Part shown: positions 17,099-25,082 of the stretch, piece by piece
Numbering within the stretch: the first letter of the stretch is position 1
How the letters are laid out: the number at the start of each line of letters is the position of its first letter
Assembly (NCBI GenBank): GCA_011087605.1
Contig: JAALLE010000006.1
Location: 16,016-80,015, forward strand
From: Hyphomicrobiales bacterium
Lineage (GTDB): Bacteria; Pseudomonadota; Alphaproteobacteria; Rhizobiales; Rhizobiaceae
DNA length: 64,000 nt
Direction of reading: 5' to 3'
Made by a program: the position numbers and the translations under genes
Notes under the pieces: generated by a model
Seen by the model: the letters and a program-made list of their open reading frames with translations, nothing else
What the model was told of the DNA's origin: nothing
The model's database searches: none

Positions 17099-18372
17099 TG
17101 TGCCGCCTCCACAGACAGGGTCCCGCCGATATGATCATGATGGCCGGTTGATATGTGGTTGCGAGGAACCGTGATCGTAACCCGGGTGCCTCCGTGGGGA
17201 TCATTTCTTTCGAAGACCAGATTTGCTGAAACAATGGCAGCGCGGGCCCTCATATTGTCCAGCCCGTTGGATTGAGTGCCTTGCAGGGCTTCCATGCCAA
17301 TTCCATCATCGCACACTGAAATAATGATATCGCGCTCATTTGCTTCAATTCTGACTGCAATCTGTTGTGGTGAACTGTGCCTGACTGCATTGTTTATCGC
17401 TTCCTGGACAATTCGAAACAAGGCCGTTCTAAGCGAACCTGAAAACTGATCCACGATCGAATTGGTGCTGTCTTCAACAATCGTTGTGATTGTCGGCACC
17501 ATGCCACCAACGGTTCGCTCCAGTTGCGCTTCGACCGCCTGGGTAAATCCAAACAGGTCCATCACACCCGGCTTGGTATCTTCGATGATGCGCCGCAACT
17601 CATTGATACAAATGTTGATGTCATCGGCGATTCCACTCAACGATGTGTTGAGCGAAACCGGGCGGCGTTTCAACCCGGTTATTCGGCGCAAAATGCGTGT
17701 CAGATCGGCAAGTGTCTGATCGTGCAGATCCATGCCGATATGCTTGCGCTCGTCTTCCATGGCTTCGGTGAGCCGCAATGCGCCCAGACGCAGGGTTTCT
17801 TCACGCCCCCGCGCGGCCCCTTCCGAAAGCGCAGCAGTTTTGGCCTGGTCGCCCCAGATCAGGGCGTTGAAATATGGCGCAAGCAGGTCTGCCACCTGTT
17901 GCGCAATTTCCACATGTTCTGGACCATATCTTCCGATTTCATGACTGGACAGATTAAGGGCCCCAAGCACTTCACCATGGACCTGCAGGGGCACATGAAC
18001 ACGGCTTCGCAAATTTGCCTCAAAAATCGGAGAATCAAACGAGCCTTCAAAATGAAACCTGGAATCGTTGCACGCGTCACTGGTCAGATAATGGGTCACC
18101 TTGCCCGTCAATAGATCGCGAATTGGGCTTTCGACTATCAAGTGAGGTGTATCTGCGGTTTCCCCCCATTTGGTGGATACGCCCACTTCAAATGACACAT
18201 TGCGCCCGGGTTGATCGGGAAGCAGGATAGAAATGTCGAGGTGGTCGTGCTCAATCAGCAGATAGAGTTCCCCGGCAATCTCACCCAACACGCTTTGAAA
18301 GTCCATCTGGCCAGCAATTGCTCGTGAAATCGCAAGATATCTTACCAGCAAAACCTCGGGGCTTATGTGCAT
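17095..18372 (-). CDS. GAF-domain sensor histidine kinase (HisKA_3 type)
   Basis: A 425-aa soluble kinase. A GAF-like sensor occupies about residues 15-170 (SRVHVPLQVHGEVLGALNLS is typical). It is followed by a coiled linker, the HisKA_3 dimerisation box DERKHIGMDLHDQTLADL with phospho-acceptor H217, and a HATPase_c domain with N box QEAINNAVRHS and G box DDGIGM. No transmembrane helix is seen, so the signal is cytoplasmic. It phosphorylates the overlapping NarL-type regulator. The pair sits between the ABC operon and the divergent SMP-30 gene, where most CUT2 systems would have a LacI-type repressor. Confidence 0.88.
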   Translation of the reverse strand: MHISPEVLLVRYLAISRAIAGQMDFQSVLGEIAGELYLLIEHDHLDISILLPDQPGRNVSFEVGVSTKWGETADTPHLIVESPIRDLLTGKVTHYLTSDACNDSRFHFEGSFDSPIFEANLRSRVHVPLQVHGEVLGALNLSSHEIGRYGPEHVEIAQQVADLLAPYFNALIWGDQAKTAALSEGAARGREETLRLGALRLTEAMEDERKHIGMDLHDQTLADLTRILRRITGLKRRPVSLNTSLSGIADDINICINELRRIIEDTKPGVMDLFGFTQAVEAQLERTVGGMVPTITTIVEDSTNSIVDQFSGSLRTALFRIVQEAINNAVRHSSPQQIAVRIEANERDIIISVCDDGIGMEALQGTQSNGLDNMRARAAIVSANLVFERNDPHGGTRVTITVPRNHISTGHHDHIGGTLSVEAAQ

Positions 18373-18461
18373 ATCATCTATCCTCGTCGACCAAAGCTAG
18401 CACGGCCCGTTGAGGCCGGTAAGCGCCTCAGACGTTGAAATTGGTGTGCTTCCGCATCTTC

Positions 18462-18479
18462 AACTGCGGGTATCCGCAA
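18462..18479. promoter_or_regulatory. Palindromic operator candidate between kinase and SMP-30 genes
   Basis: AACTGCGGGTATCCGCAA contains the arms TGCGG/CCGCA and lies about 90 nt upstream of the kinase start and 105 nt upstream of the SMP-30 start. It matches the element at 16316-16333 at 16 of 18 positions. A further CCGCA lies 16 nt upstream of the central TGCGG, so half-sites may be stacked. It is consistent with autoregulation and coordinated control of the importer, regulator and lactonase. Confidence 0.55.
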
Positions 18480-18584
18480 TTCAAGCTGTCGGAAACAACA
18501 TCAACATGTCGAATTTGCTCGCATACGCGAAGTACTTCAATAAACTAAGCTGCTTATAAGAGCAGGATTGTTGGAGTTTATTTT

Positions 18585-19487
18585 ATGTCGGGAGAGATTA
18601 TCAGCCATGATCAAAAATTCCTGCATCTCACCATACCGACGGTAAAACTCGAGCGATTGTGCACCGGCATGCTTTGGACAGAAGGGCCTGTTTACTTTCC
18701 GCTCGGTGATTATTTGCTTTGGAGCGACATTCCCAACAACCGGATCATGCAGTGGATGGACGGCGTGGGCAGTCGGATTTATCGCGAGGATTCAAACAAT
18801 TCAAACGGCAATACACGAGACCACCAGGGAAGACTGATAACTTGTGAGCACCGGTCACGGCGCGTTACCCGCACAGAACACGACGGATCAATAACCGTGT
18901 TGGCTGATTCCTATGACGGCAAGCGATTGAATTCTCCCAATGACGTGGTGATGAAATCCGACGGAACCATTTGGTTCACCGATCCACCTTACGGAATATT
19001 GAGCGACTTTGAGGGCAAGAAATCGCCGCAGGAGCAAAAGGCCTGTAACGTCTTTCGGCTGGATCTGGAATCGGGCTCACTGGACGTTGTAATCGACGAT
19101 TTTGATAAACCAAACGGACTGGCGTTCTCGCCCGACGAGTCGGTTTTATATGTGTCTGATACCGGAATATCGCACACCGAAAATGGTCCGCGTCATATCC
19201 GTGCCCTTGATGTTGCAGATGGCAAAACTTTATCAAATTCCCGGGTATTTGCCGAAATTGAAAACGGTGCTCCCGACGGTTTCAGACTGGACGTTGAAGG
19301 CAATATCTGGACCAGCACGGGTGGGGGCGTGCAGTGCTTTTCTCCCGAGGGCAAATTGCTCGGAGAGATTGTGATTGATGAAATGGTTGCCAATGTGACC
19401 TTCGGTGGACCGAAAAACAATCGGTTGTTTATTACGGCAACGACTTCTCTCTATTCCATATTTCTGGGAACCAACGGGTTGGTCTGA
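18585..19487 (+). CDS. SMP-30/gluconolactonase family protein
   Basis: A 300-aa six-bladed propeller of the SMP-30/gluconolaconase/LRE family, which hydrolyses aldonolactones using one divalent metal. Metal ligands are recognisable: E33 in WTEGPVYF, the asparagine in LNSPNDV and the aspartate in APDGFRLDVEGN. There is no signal peptide. It is divergent from the sensor kinase and shares its promoter region, which links it to the sugar importer. A role opening a lactone formed from the imported sugar is reasonable inference. Confidence 0.85.
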   Translation: MSGEIISHDQKFLHLTIPTVKLERLCTGMLWTEGPVYFPLGDYLLWSDIPNNRIMQWMDGVGSRIYREDSNNSNGNTRDHQGRLITCEHRSRRVTRTEHDGSITVLADSYDGKRLNSPNDVVMKSDGTIWFTDPPYGILSDFEGKKSPQEQKACNVFRLDLESGSLDVVIDDFDKPNGLAFSPDESVLYVSDTGISHTENGPRHIRALDVADGKTLSNSRVFAEIENGAPDGFRLDVEGNIWTSTGGGVQCFSPEGKLLGEIVIDEMVANVTFGGPKNNRLFITATTSLYSIFLGTNGLV

Positions 19488-19512
19488 TCGGCGGTTGCCA
19501 ACCGCCGGTCAA

Positions 19513-20205
19513 TCATGCAGCAACGTTGACGGCAGAATTTTGCAACGCACGGTAAATGGATCCGTCATAGTCCTGACAGATTGGTTCGGACGGTCGGCAG
19601 TGCCAATAATTGACCAGAAGCGTCAGTCTGAGTTCCGACGGTTCTTCTCCTTCCTTCATTCCAGGATGGAGTTTCGTGGAGTCGGGAATAACTCCGTGCA
19701 ACCTGTCGCCGGGAAACACCACGTAATTGTTTGAATGCGCAGCTGCCGCTGTGGTCAGATGAGCGATGGTTGGAGACTTTGACTTTCCATCCGGTCCCGG
19801 TACCTGGTCGGTTATTATGGTTGGGCTTGAAGGAAAGTCATTGAGATAATAGACGCTGCCCAAAATTGGGAAAACCTGTTTGCCGGCTTTCCGGCTCAGC
19901 GACAGATCCCGATCGAAATGCATGGAAAGTTTTTTTCCAAATGGCAATCGTCCGAGCCACCATTCTGCGCCAATACACTCAGATGGTGGTTGGGCGATGT
20001 CGCGCAGGGCTACAACGGCCTCTTCCGCTACATTGCTTGGAGCCTGCTCATCGGGATACCAAAATGTGGTCGAATAGGACGACTTTCCTCGCGGCTTTTC
20101 TTCTCCAACGGCCAGCATCGCCGATAAAAGGCGTTGATGCAGGGCCTTGGGAAGGGCTCCCTCGAACAGTTGGATATCAGCCGGACTTGCAGTTTGGTCA
20201 CTCAT
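19513..20205 (-). CDS. 2-oxoglutarate/Fe(II)-dependent oxygenase-like protein
   Basis: A 230-aa protein with the spacing of a 2OG-Fe(II) double-stranded beta-helix enzyme: H96xD98 in MHFDRD, distal H170 in GDRLHGVIP and R193 in LRLTLLVNYW as the 2-oxoglutarate anchor. This suggests a hydroxylase or related oxidation, possibly of a protein or peptide side chain. It lies 4 nt downstream of the acetyltransferase-like gene, so the two probably work together. The substrate is unknown. The assignment rests on motif order and spacing, not an alignment. Confidence 0.65.
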   Translation of the reverse strand: MSDQTASPADIQLFEGALPKALHQRLLSAMLAVGEEKPRGKSSYSTTFWYPDEQAPSNVAEEAVVALRDIAQPPSECIGAEWWLGRLPFGKKLSMHFDRDLSLSRKAGKQVFPILGSVYYLNDFPSSPTIITDQVPGPDGKSKSPTIAHLTTAAAAHSNNYVVFPGDRLHGVIPDSTKLHPGMKEGEEPSELRLTLLVNYWHCRPSEPICQDYDGSIYRALQNSAVNVAA

Positions 20206-20209
20206 GGTA

Positions 20210-21513
20210 TTACGCCTCCAGGTCTTTTGTCATACTGGCCAAGGACCCGCGTTCGCGCGGTTTGGCCTCCATAATTTTCAGCAGTTCATCACAAGCCAAG
20301 CTGGCTTTGGTCATATCGCCCTTGCTGATGAATGATCGAACCTTTCGCGCCGGGTCAGTGATGTTGAACGGATCGATGGTTTCCGGGATGTCATCGCTTA
20401 AGCGTTCCAGGATGATGTAGTTCAACCGCTTGTCGGTGCCGCCGAGGCTGGTCTTGTAAGGCTCGTCACCATGGCCAAAATCATAGATCGAAAAGCCGTT
20501 CTCGATGGCTCTTTGGATACTGTCGTTATGCAGCAGTAATCCGCTATTTTGTTGATCGGGGTCAGAGCTGCGCCCGGAAAGGACAAAGTGAACATGGCCG
20601 CGACTGGCGTCAGATATACAACCATGCGCCACCAGAGGTCGTTCTGCATGCCACAGAATAGGGAGATGCAAGGCACCCAGATCATGGGCGGTTTTCATCA
20701 TGTGTCGATAATTGGCAGCGATATTGCGAGCCTGGGAAGGTTTCTTTTGCGAACCCCAACGACTCATCCAAAGATCCATCAGGATGTCGATATCACGTTT
20801 AACAGTATCTGCATTTGCCTGTGTGATATGCCAGGTACCACTTTCCAGTTGGCGACGGGCAAAGCGTCTGATCTTCTGTCGTGTGTTTGAGCTGAGCCCG
20901 GCCAGATAGGCATCATGGGTTGCAGGAAGTTCAATCTGCGGGCAGATCAGGTTGTCGACCGTGCCCTCATTGATGCGGTAATCTTCAAATCGTCCGCGAA
21001 AACTGTCTTCCGGAAAACACTTCAAAAACTGCTCGCTTCGGCGCCCGGTGGGTTCGTAACGCATGGAAAACCGTGTCCAGGGCATCGAACAGATGCTGTC
21101 GGCAATCGCGGCAATTGCCTTTTTTCTTCGTCCGGGTGGCACAGGAATCCGGTGAGTTCACTCAGCGCAACACGGCCACCTGGCTCCAGTATGCCTTGAA
21201 AGCTTTGCTTGCTGCTGCTCCAGCGTATGCGCGAGGTAATGGGGAAGAAGGCCACATAGCCGGTATTTTTTCCGACGTTTCGCACCGCGAGAATCCGGAT
21301 TCTATCTCGGTTGCGACGGAACACATTCGAAATCCATCCCCAGGATAAAAAGTATCCAGACTCGGAGTCCAGTTCATACAAAGCCTTCCACGCCGGTTCC
21401 AGTTTGAGGAAGGTTTCTATGGAATCAATCGTTTCAACAACCAGCGCGGGTTCAGCTTCCGGTTTGCGCGCGGAGCTTAACAATGCATCTTGAACTGGAA
21501 GGTGAGTTGCCAT
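20210..21513 (-). pseudogene. GNAT/FemAB-like acetyltransferase (Acetyltransf_6), frameshifted
   Basis: Two overlapping readings together make one protein of about 430 aa. The N-terminal part (start 21513) contains LEPAWKALYE, a typical opening of this family, and runs to GFLCHPDEEK. The C-terminal part contains the BioF2/FemAB-like core (SSNTRQKIRRFARR, then IYDFGHGDEPYKTSLGG) and ends at 20210. The frame changes at a run of six A (coding strand, about 21116-21125). One extra A, or a -1 slip at GAA-AAA-AGG, restores HPDEEKKAIAAIADS. This may be a real mutation, a homopolymer sequencing error or slippage. The family transfers acyl or aminoacyl groups, often in envelope or capsule modification. 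Confidence 0.75.
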
Positions 21514-21611
21514 GACTTATGGGTAGCGGCAATTGATTTAAAATTCGTATGCGTTTGTAGATCGTTAAAATGATTGGCGCGGTAGCTCGGCTATAGGTTG
21601 ATATCAACACA

Positions 21612-22346
21612 TCAATTGGAATTGACGAAGGTTGACGCAAGTTTGATGGTGTCGGCCCGGCAGACCGATCGTGCGAGCATATAAGGTTCGCTGGTTGGTG
21701 AGGTGCGGTATTGGCGTTCAATAATCAGGGCCGGTGATCCACAGGATATGCCGAGTGCATTGGCTTCTTCGTTGCTAAACGTGTCGGCATAAACCGTCTG
21801 ATTGACCTCCTTTGCGACATAGCCGTATTGATCTGCGATGATCTCGGCGCCGGATTTGTGGAATTCACTAAAGCGGTCGATTACCGGTTCGATCAAGGCA
21901 TCTATCCAGATCGTTACAAGGGCAATTGTTCGGGGTTGGGGTTCGATGGTTTTGCGCAACATGCGGGCCTCGGCAAGACGACGTCCCACAGCGCAGCCAA
22001 ATCGTTCTGCAAGCAATTCGTCAGCCTCAATTACCCGTCGGCCGATCAGTTCGCGCACAGTTGCCTGACCGAAGGTTATCAACTCGTCAATCGACTGGAT
22101 TGTCTCAATAAACGCACTCGCTGGTGCTGAAGCGACCACTCTTGAGCCTTGACCTTGTCGGGATGCAACGACGCCCCGTTTCTTAAGGTCCTGGACTGCG
22201 AAGCGTACGGTATGCCGGCTCACCCCAAAAGCGCGCATTAATTCGGCTTCCGTTGGAAGCAATTCTCCCACCGGATGCAAACCATCGCTTATCTCACGCA
22301 TCAAATGGTCAGCGATCAGTGAATACTTTGGTTTAAGTTGCACCAT
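21612..22346 (-). CDS. GntR-family transcriptional regulator with UTRA domain (HutC subfamily)
   Basis: A 244-aa regulator. The winged helix lies at about residues 8-75 (LLPTEAELMRAFGVSRHTVRFAVQDLKKRGVV) and the UTRA effector domain at about residues 95-235 (NALGISCGSPALIIERQYRTS). The HutC subfamily binds small organic ligands. It is the last gene of the citE-maoC-caiB operon, 3 nt after the CoA-transferase stop, and is the obvious regulator of that operon and the divergent TRAP importer. A TTGT-N4-ACAA element in the shared promoter at 24995 is a candidate site. Confidence 0.88.
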   Translation of the reverse strand: MVQLKPKYSLIADHLMREISDGLHPVGELLPTEAELMRAFGVSRHTVRFAVQDLKKRGVVASRQGQGSRVVASAPASAFIETIQSIDELITFGQATVRELIGRRVIEADELLAERFGCAVGRRLAEARMLRKTIEPQPRTIALVTIWIDALIEPVIDRFSEFHKSGAEIIADQYGYVAKEVNQTVYADTFSNEEANALGISCGSPALIIERQYRTSPTSEPYMLARSVCRADTIKLASTFVNSN

Positions 22347-22349
22347 TCC

Positions 22350-23549
22350 TCAAATCAGATCTTGATCGCGAAATCCCTGTATTTCGTCATCGGAGAACCC
22401 CACCTCGCGCAGAATCGTATCTGTATCATTGCCCATAGGGGAGCATCCGCGCGTGGCCTGAAGCGTACCCGTTGTGATTGGTGAAGCCAATAGATCAAAT
22501 CCCGTACCGTCGCGCAATTCGGTGCGACTGATCCGGCCCTGCTCGCGCAATTGCGGGTCATTCAGCGCCTCCCGGGGGGTGCGGATCGGGGCCAAAGGCA
22601 CCTTGCCCTGCAGAAGCTGCAGCCAGTTGGCCGTTGTGTTTTTACTCAGAGCCTCGTCCAGTATGTCGGTCAGGGATTCCCGGTGTTGCAAGCGCTGGTC
22701 AAATGTCTCGAATCTTGAATCAGTGATCAAATCGGATCTGTTGATCAATGTGCAAAGGCTGGTCCAGAATTTTTCCTTGTTGCACATGATGTAGATCCAG
22801 CCGTCTGCGGTGCGGTAAAGCTGGCAGGGGACCAGAGAGGCATGGGCCGACCGCGATATGCGGGCCGGGTCATAGTCGGAATTAAGTGCCCAGGCACTCA
22901 AATAACTCAGGTTGAAAAGCGCCGTGTCATAGAGATTTACATCAATGTCGCGGCCGATTTGGCTGCTGCGTGCACCCAAAACGCCGGAGACCAGCCCCAG
23001 CGCCAGGTAGGTGCCCGCCATGAAGTCCACGACGGATAGACCCATTCGCGTTGGAGGCGTGTCCGGTTCGCCCGACATATGGAAGTAGCCGGCCTCGGCC
23101 TGCATCAGGAAATCATAGCCCGGCCAGTCGCGCCGCGGACCATCGCGTCCATAAGCGGAACAATGGGCGCAGACAATTGCCGGATTGTGCTGCTTGAGAG
23201 CATCATAATTCAGGCCGAGTTTTTCCGGCACATCACCGCGCAGGTTATTGGCCACCGCGTCGGCGTTGGCCACCAGTTTTGCAAATATCGGGCTGGATTT
23301 TGGATTGCCCAGATCGAGACTCAGACTTTGTTTGCCCCGATTGACGGACTGGAAAAACAAACTGGCATCATCACCAGAAGCATCGGGCGCAAAATATGGC
23401 CCAAGCCCCCGTGCATAATCGCCACCCATCTTGCGGTTTTCGATCTTGATGACGGTGGCACCCAAATCGGCGAGATGCTGGGTTCCAAATGGTCCGGCTC
23501 CGTATTGCTCAACAGCCAGAACCCGCATGCCTGCTAGGGGGCCATCCAT
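22350..23549 (-). CDS. CaiB/BaiF family (family III) CoA-transferase
   Basis: A 399-aa CoA-transferase. The start MDGPLAGMRVLAVEQ at 23549 matches the family; upstream codons to 23606 overlap the MaoC gene. The probable catalytic aspartate is D175 in SVVDFMAG, and GYDFLMQAEAG is the conserved preceding segment. It moves CoA from a donor such as succinyl-CoA to a carboxylate. With the adjacent hydratase and CitE-like lyase, a dicarboxylate such as itaconate or mesaconate is a plausible acceptor. The family cannot be assigned a substrate from sequence alone. Confidence 0.88.
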   Translation of the reverse strand: MDGPLAGMRVLAVEQYGAGPFGTQHLADLGATVIKIENRKMGGDYARGLGPYFAPDASGDDASLFFQSVNRGKQSLSLDLGNPKSSPIFAKLVANADAVANNLRGDVPEKLGLNYDALKQHNPAIVCAHCSAYGRDGPRRDWPGYDFLMQAEAGYFHMSGEPDTPPTRMGLSVVDFMAGTYLALGLVSGVLGARSSQIGRDIDVNLYDTALFNLSYLSAWALNSDYDPARISRSAHASLVPCQLYRTADGWIYIMCNKEKFWTSLCTLINRSDLITDSRFETFDQRLQHRESLTDILDEALSKNTTANWLQLLQGKVPLAPIRTPREALNDPQLREQGRISRTELRDGTGFDLLASPITTGTLQATRGCSPMGNDTDTILREVGFSDDEIQGFRDQDLI

Positions 23550-23550
23550 A

Positions 23551-24087
23551 TCAGCCCATCTCCGCCCGCATGTCATCGACCACCGAATGCCCACGTTTGG
23601 TTGCAAAAAAAGATCGCGTCATATGCATGACATAAGTTCCATCCTGATTCTTGCCGGAATGGCGAATTCGCACGATTCCTGCCGTCGGTCTGGATTTTGA
23701 CTCGCGCTTGTCGAGAACCTCCGATTCGGAATAAAGAGTGTCGCCAACAAAGACCGGGGCGGGCACCTTGATTTCTTCCCATCCCAGATTTGCGATTGCT
23801 TTTTGGCTGGTTGATGAAACACACATTCCAGCAACTATCGCCAAAGTCAGAGTCGAGTTGACCAGCGGTTTGCCAAACTCCGAGTGGGAAGCGTAGTTGA
23901 GATCAAAATGCACCGGGTGGGTGTTCATTGTCAGATGGGTAAACCAGATATTGTCGGTTTCGGTGATGGTTCGACCTGGCCAATGCTCATAAATATCGCC
24001 AACTTCAAAATCTTCGTAATACAATCCGGGATCCTCGCGAAAGCGGGACCCTTCGACATGGGTCAGGCCAGGTAATGATCGCTTCAT
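23551..24087 (-). CDS. MaoC-like enoyl-CoA hydratase
   Basis: A 178-aa hot-dog-fold hydratase. The hydratase motif is present as HLTMNTHPVHFDLNYA followed by a glycine-containing loop (SEFGKPLVNSTLTL), close to the MaoC signature. Mesaconyl-CoA and itaconyl-CoA hydratases belong to this group, although other enoyl-CoA substrates are possible. It overlaps the CitE-like gene by 4 nt. Its stop lies 1 nt before the CoA-transferase start, so the three enzymes are translationally linked. It probably adds water to the CoA ester made by the transferase. Confidence 0.85.
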   Translation of the reverse strand: MKRSLPGLTHVEGSRFREDPGLYYEDFEVGDIYEHWPGRTITETDNIWFTHLTMNTHPVHFDLNYASHSEFGKPLVNSTLTLAIVAGMCVSSTSQKAIANLGWEEIKVPAPVFVGDTLYSESEVLDKRESKSRPTAGIVRIRHSGKNQDGTYVMHMTRSFFATKRGHSVVDDMRAEMG

Positions 24088-24965
24088 TCGGTGCTCCTGT
24101 CATTAAACTCAATCAGCCGATGCGCCCGGGCGAGCACCGGGGCATCTACCATTTTTCCGTTGAAACTGAATGCGCCGCCTCCAGCATCCTCCGACGCCGC
24201 GACCATCTCGTGTGCCATTGTCAACTCATCTTCACTGGGCGAGAAAACCCTGTTGATGGTTTCGATCTGATCGGGATGAATCGCAATCTTGCCTGAAAAT
24301 CCGATCTCCTGAACCAGTTCTGCTTCGCGCTCCAGCCCAGCTTCGTCCCTGTAATTCAGCCAAACTCCATCCAGTGCGGGCAAGTTGGCTGCAGCGGCGG
24401 CATTCACTACTTGACCGCGCCCCCACGCCAGGCCGGTTTCCATCATGCGCCCGCCGGTCTCTGCCATGTGATCTGCCGACCCATAACCTACGATTGCACT
24501 CTTCGGTGCTACCGAAAGAATGTCAGCCGCGTCGGCAATTCCCCTGGCGGTCTCCAATGTGATGAGCAGGCGCGTAGGTCGGGTGGCGATCAAGTCGACC
24601 ACTTGGCATATTTCTGCTTGCGAACTGACTTTTGGCAATACGAGAACAGCTGGCCATCTTGACCAACTCAGCATAATTGCCATGTCCAGGATTCCCTCGG
24701 GGGTGCTGAGAGAATTTATGCGCAGGCCGAGGCGCAAATACCTGTCGTCATCGTCGCCGCCGCCGCCGTCGTCGCCGTCGTTGCCGCCGAAGCCGCCGCC
24801 ACTACTGCCAGTGGCAAAATCAGATACCTTTGCTCGTGCCGCGACTTTGTCGCCTGGACCGACTCCATCTTCGAGATCGAGCACAACCAGATCAGCGCCC
24901 GAAGCCAAACCCCGTTCGAGCCGATCAAGGCGCGTCGTCGGTGTGAAAAGGACACTTCGGATCAT
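24084..24965 (-). CDS. HpcH/HpaI aldolase family CoA-ester lyase (CitE-like)
   Basis: A 293-aa TIM-barrel lyase of the CitE, malyl-CoA lyase and citramalyl-CoA lyase group. Family motifs are LDLEDGV near residue 30, LRINSLSTP, LITLETARGI and GYGSADHMAE. It would split a 3-hydroxyacyl-CoA into two acyl products, one of them acetyl-CoA or a 2-oxoacid. Between about residues 53 and 75, after SDFATG, it carries a 20-residue tract of Gly, Asp and Asn not expected in the family, encoded by GGC/GAC runs. This sits in a loop, so the enzyme may still work. It is the first gene of the operon, divergent from the TRAP importer. Confidence 0.85.
   Translation of the reverse strand: MIRSVLFTPTTRLDRLERGLASGADLVVLDLEDGVGPGDKVAARAKVSDFATGSSGGGFGGNDGDDGGGGDDDDRYLRLGLRINSLSTPEGILDMAIMLSWSRWPAVLVLPKVSSQAEICQVVDLIATRPTRLLITLETARGIADAADILSVAPKSAIVGYGSADHMAETGGRMMETGLAWGRGQVVNAAAAANLPALDGVWLNYRDEAGLEREAELVQEIGFSGKIAIHPDQIETINRVFSPSEDELTMAHEMVAASEDAGGGAFSFNGKMVDAPVLARAHRLIEFNDRSTE
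24744..24809 (-). repeat. GGC/GAC low-complexity tract inside the CitE-like gene
   Basis: About 66 nt of GGC, GAC and GAT codons encode a Gly/Asp-rich loop. It is the longest of five similar tracts in the window (others at 26597, 29277, 32769 and 46339). It keeps the reading frame. Confidence 0.7.
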
Positions 24966-24994
24966 TGATATTGGTGCTCGGCAAATTTTATTGG

Positions 24995-25006
24995 TTGTCC
25001 GTACAA
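24995..25006. promoter_or_regulatory. GntR/HutC operator candidate between citE and dctP
   Basis: TTGT-CCGT-ACAA, a palindromic core of 4-bp arms with a 4-nt spacer, lies 30 nt upstream of citE and 77 nt upstream of dctP. A direct repeat CAAATTTTAT flanks it at 24982-24991 and 25004-25013. HutC-type regulators often use TTGT-N4-ACAA-like sites, so the UTRA-domain regulator of this operon is the likely binder. Confidence 0.4.
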
Positions 25007-25082
25007 ATTTTATGGTTTAGGGTCCAAAGTCAAGACATGATTTGAAGTCCGACCAATATTTGCATTATATCAGGAGTGGAAG

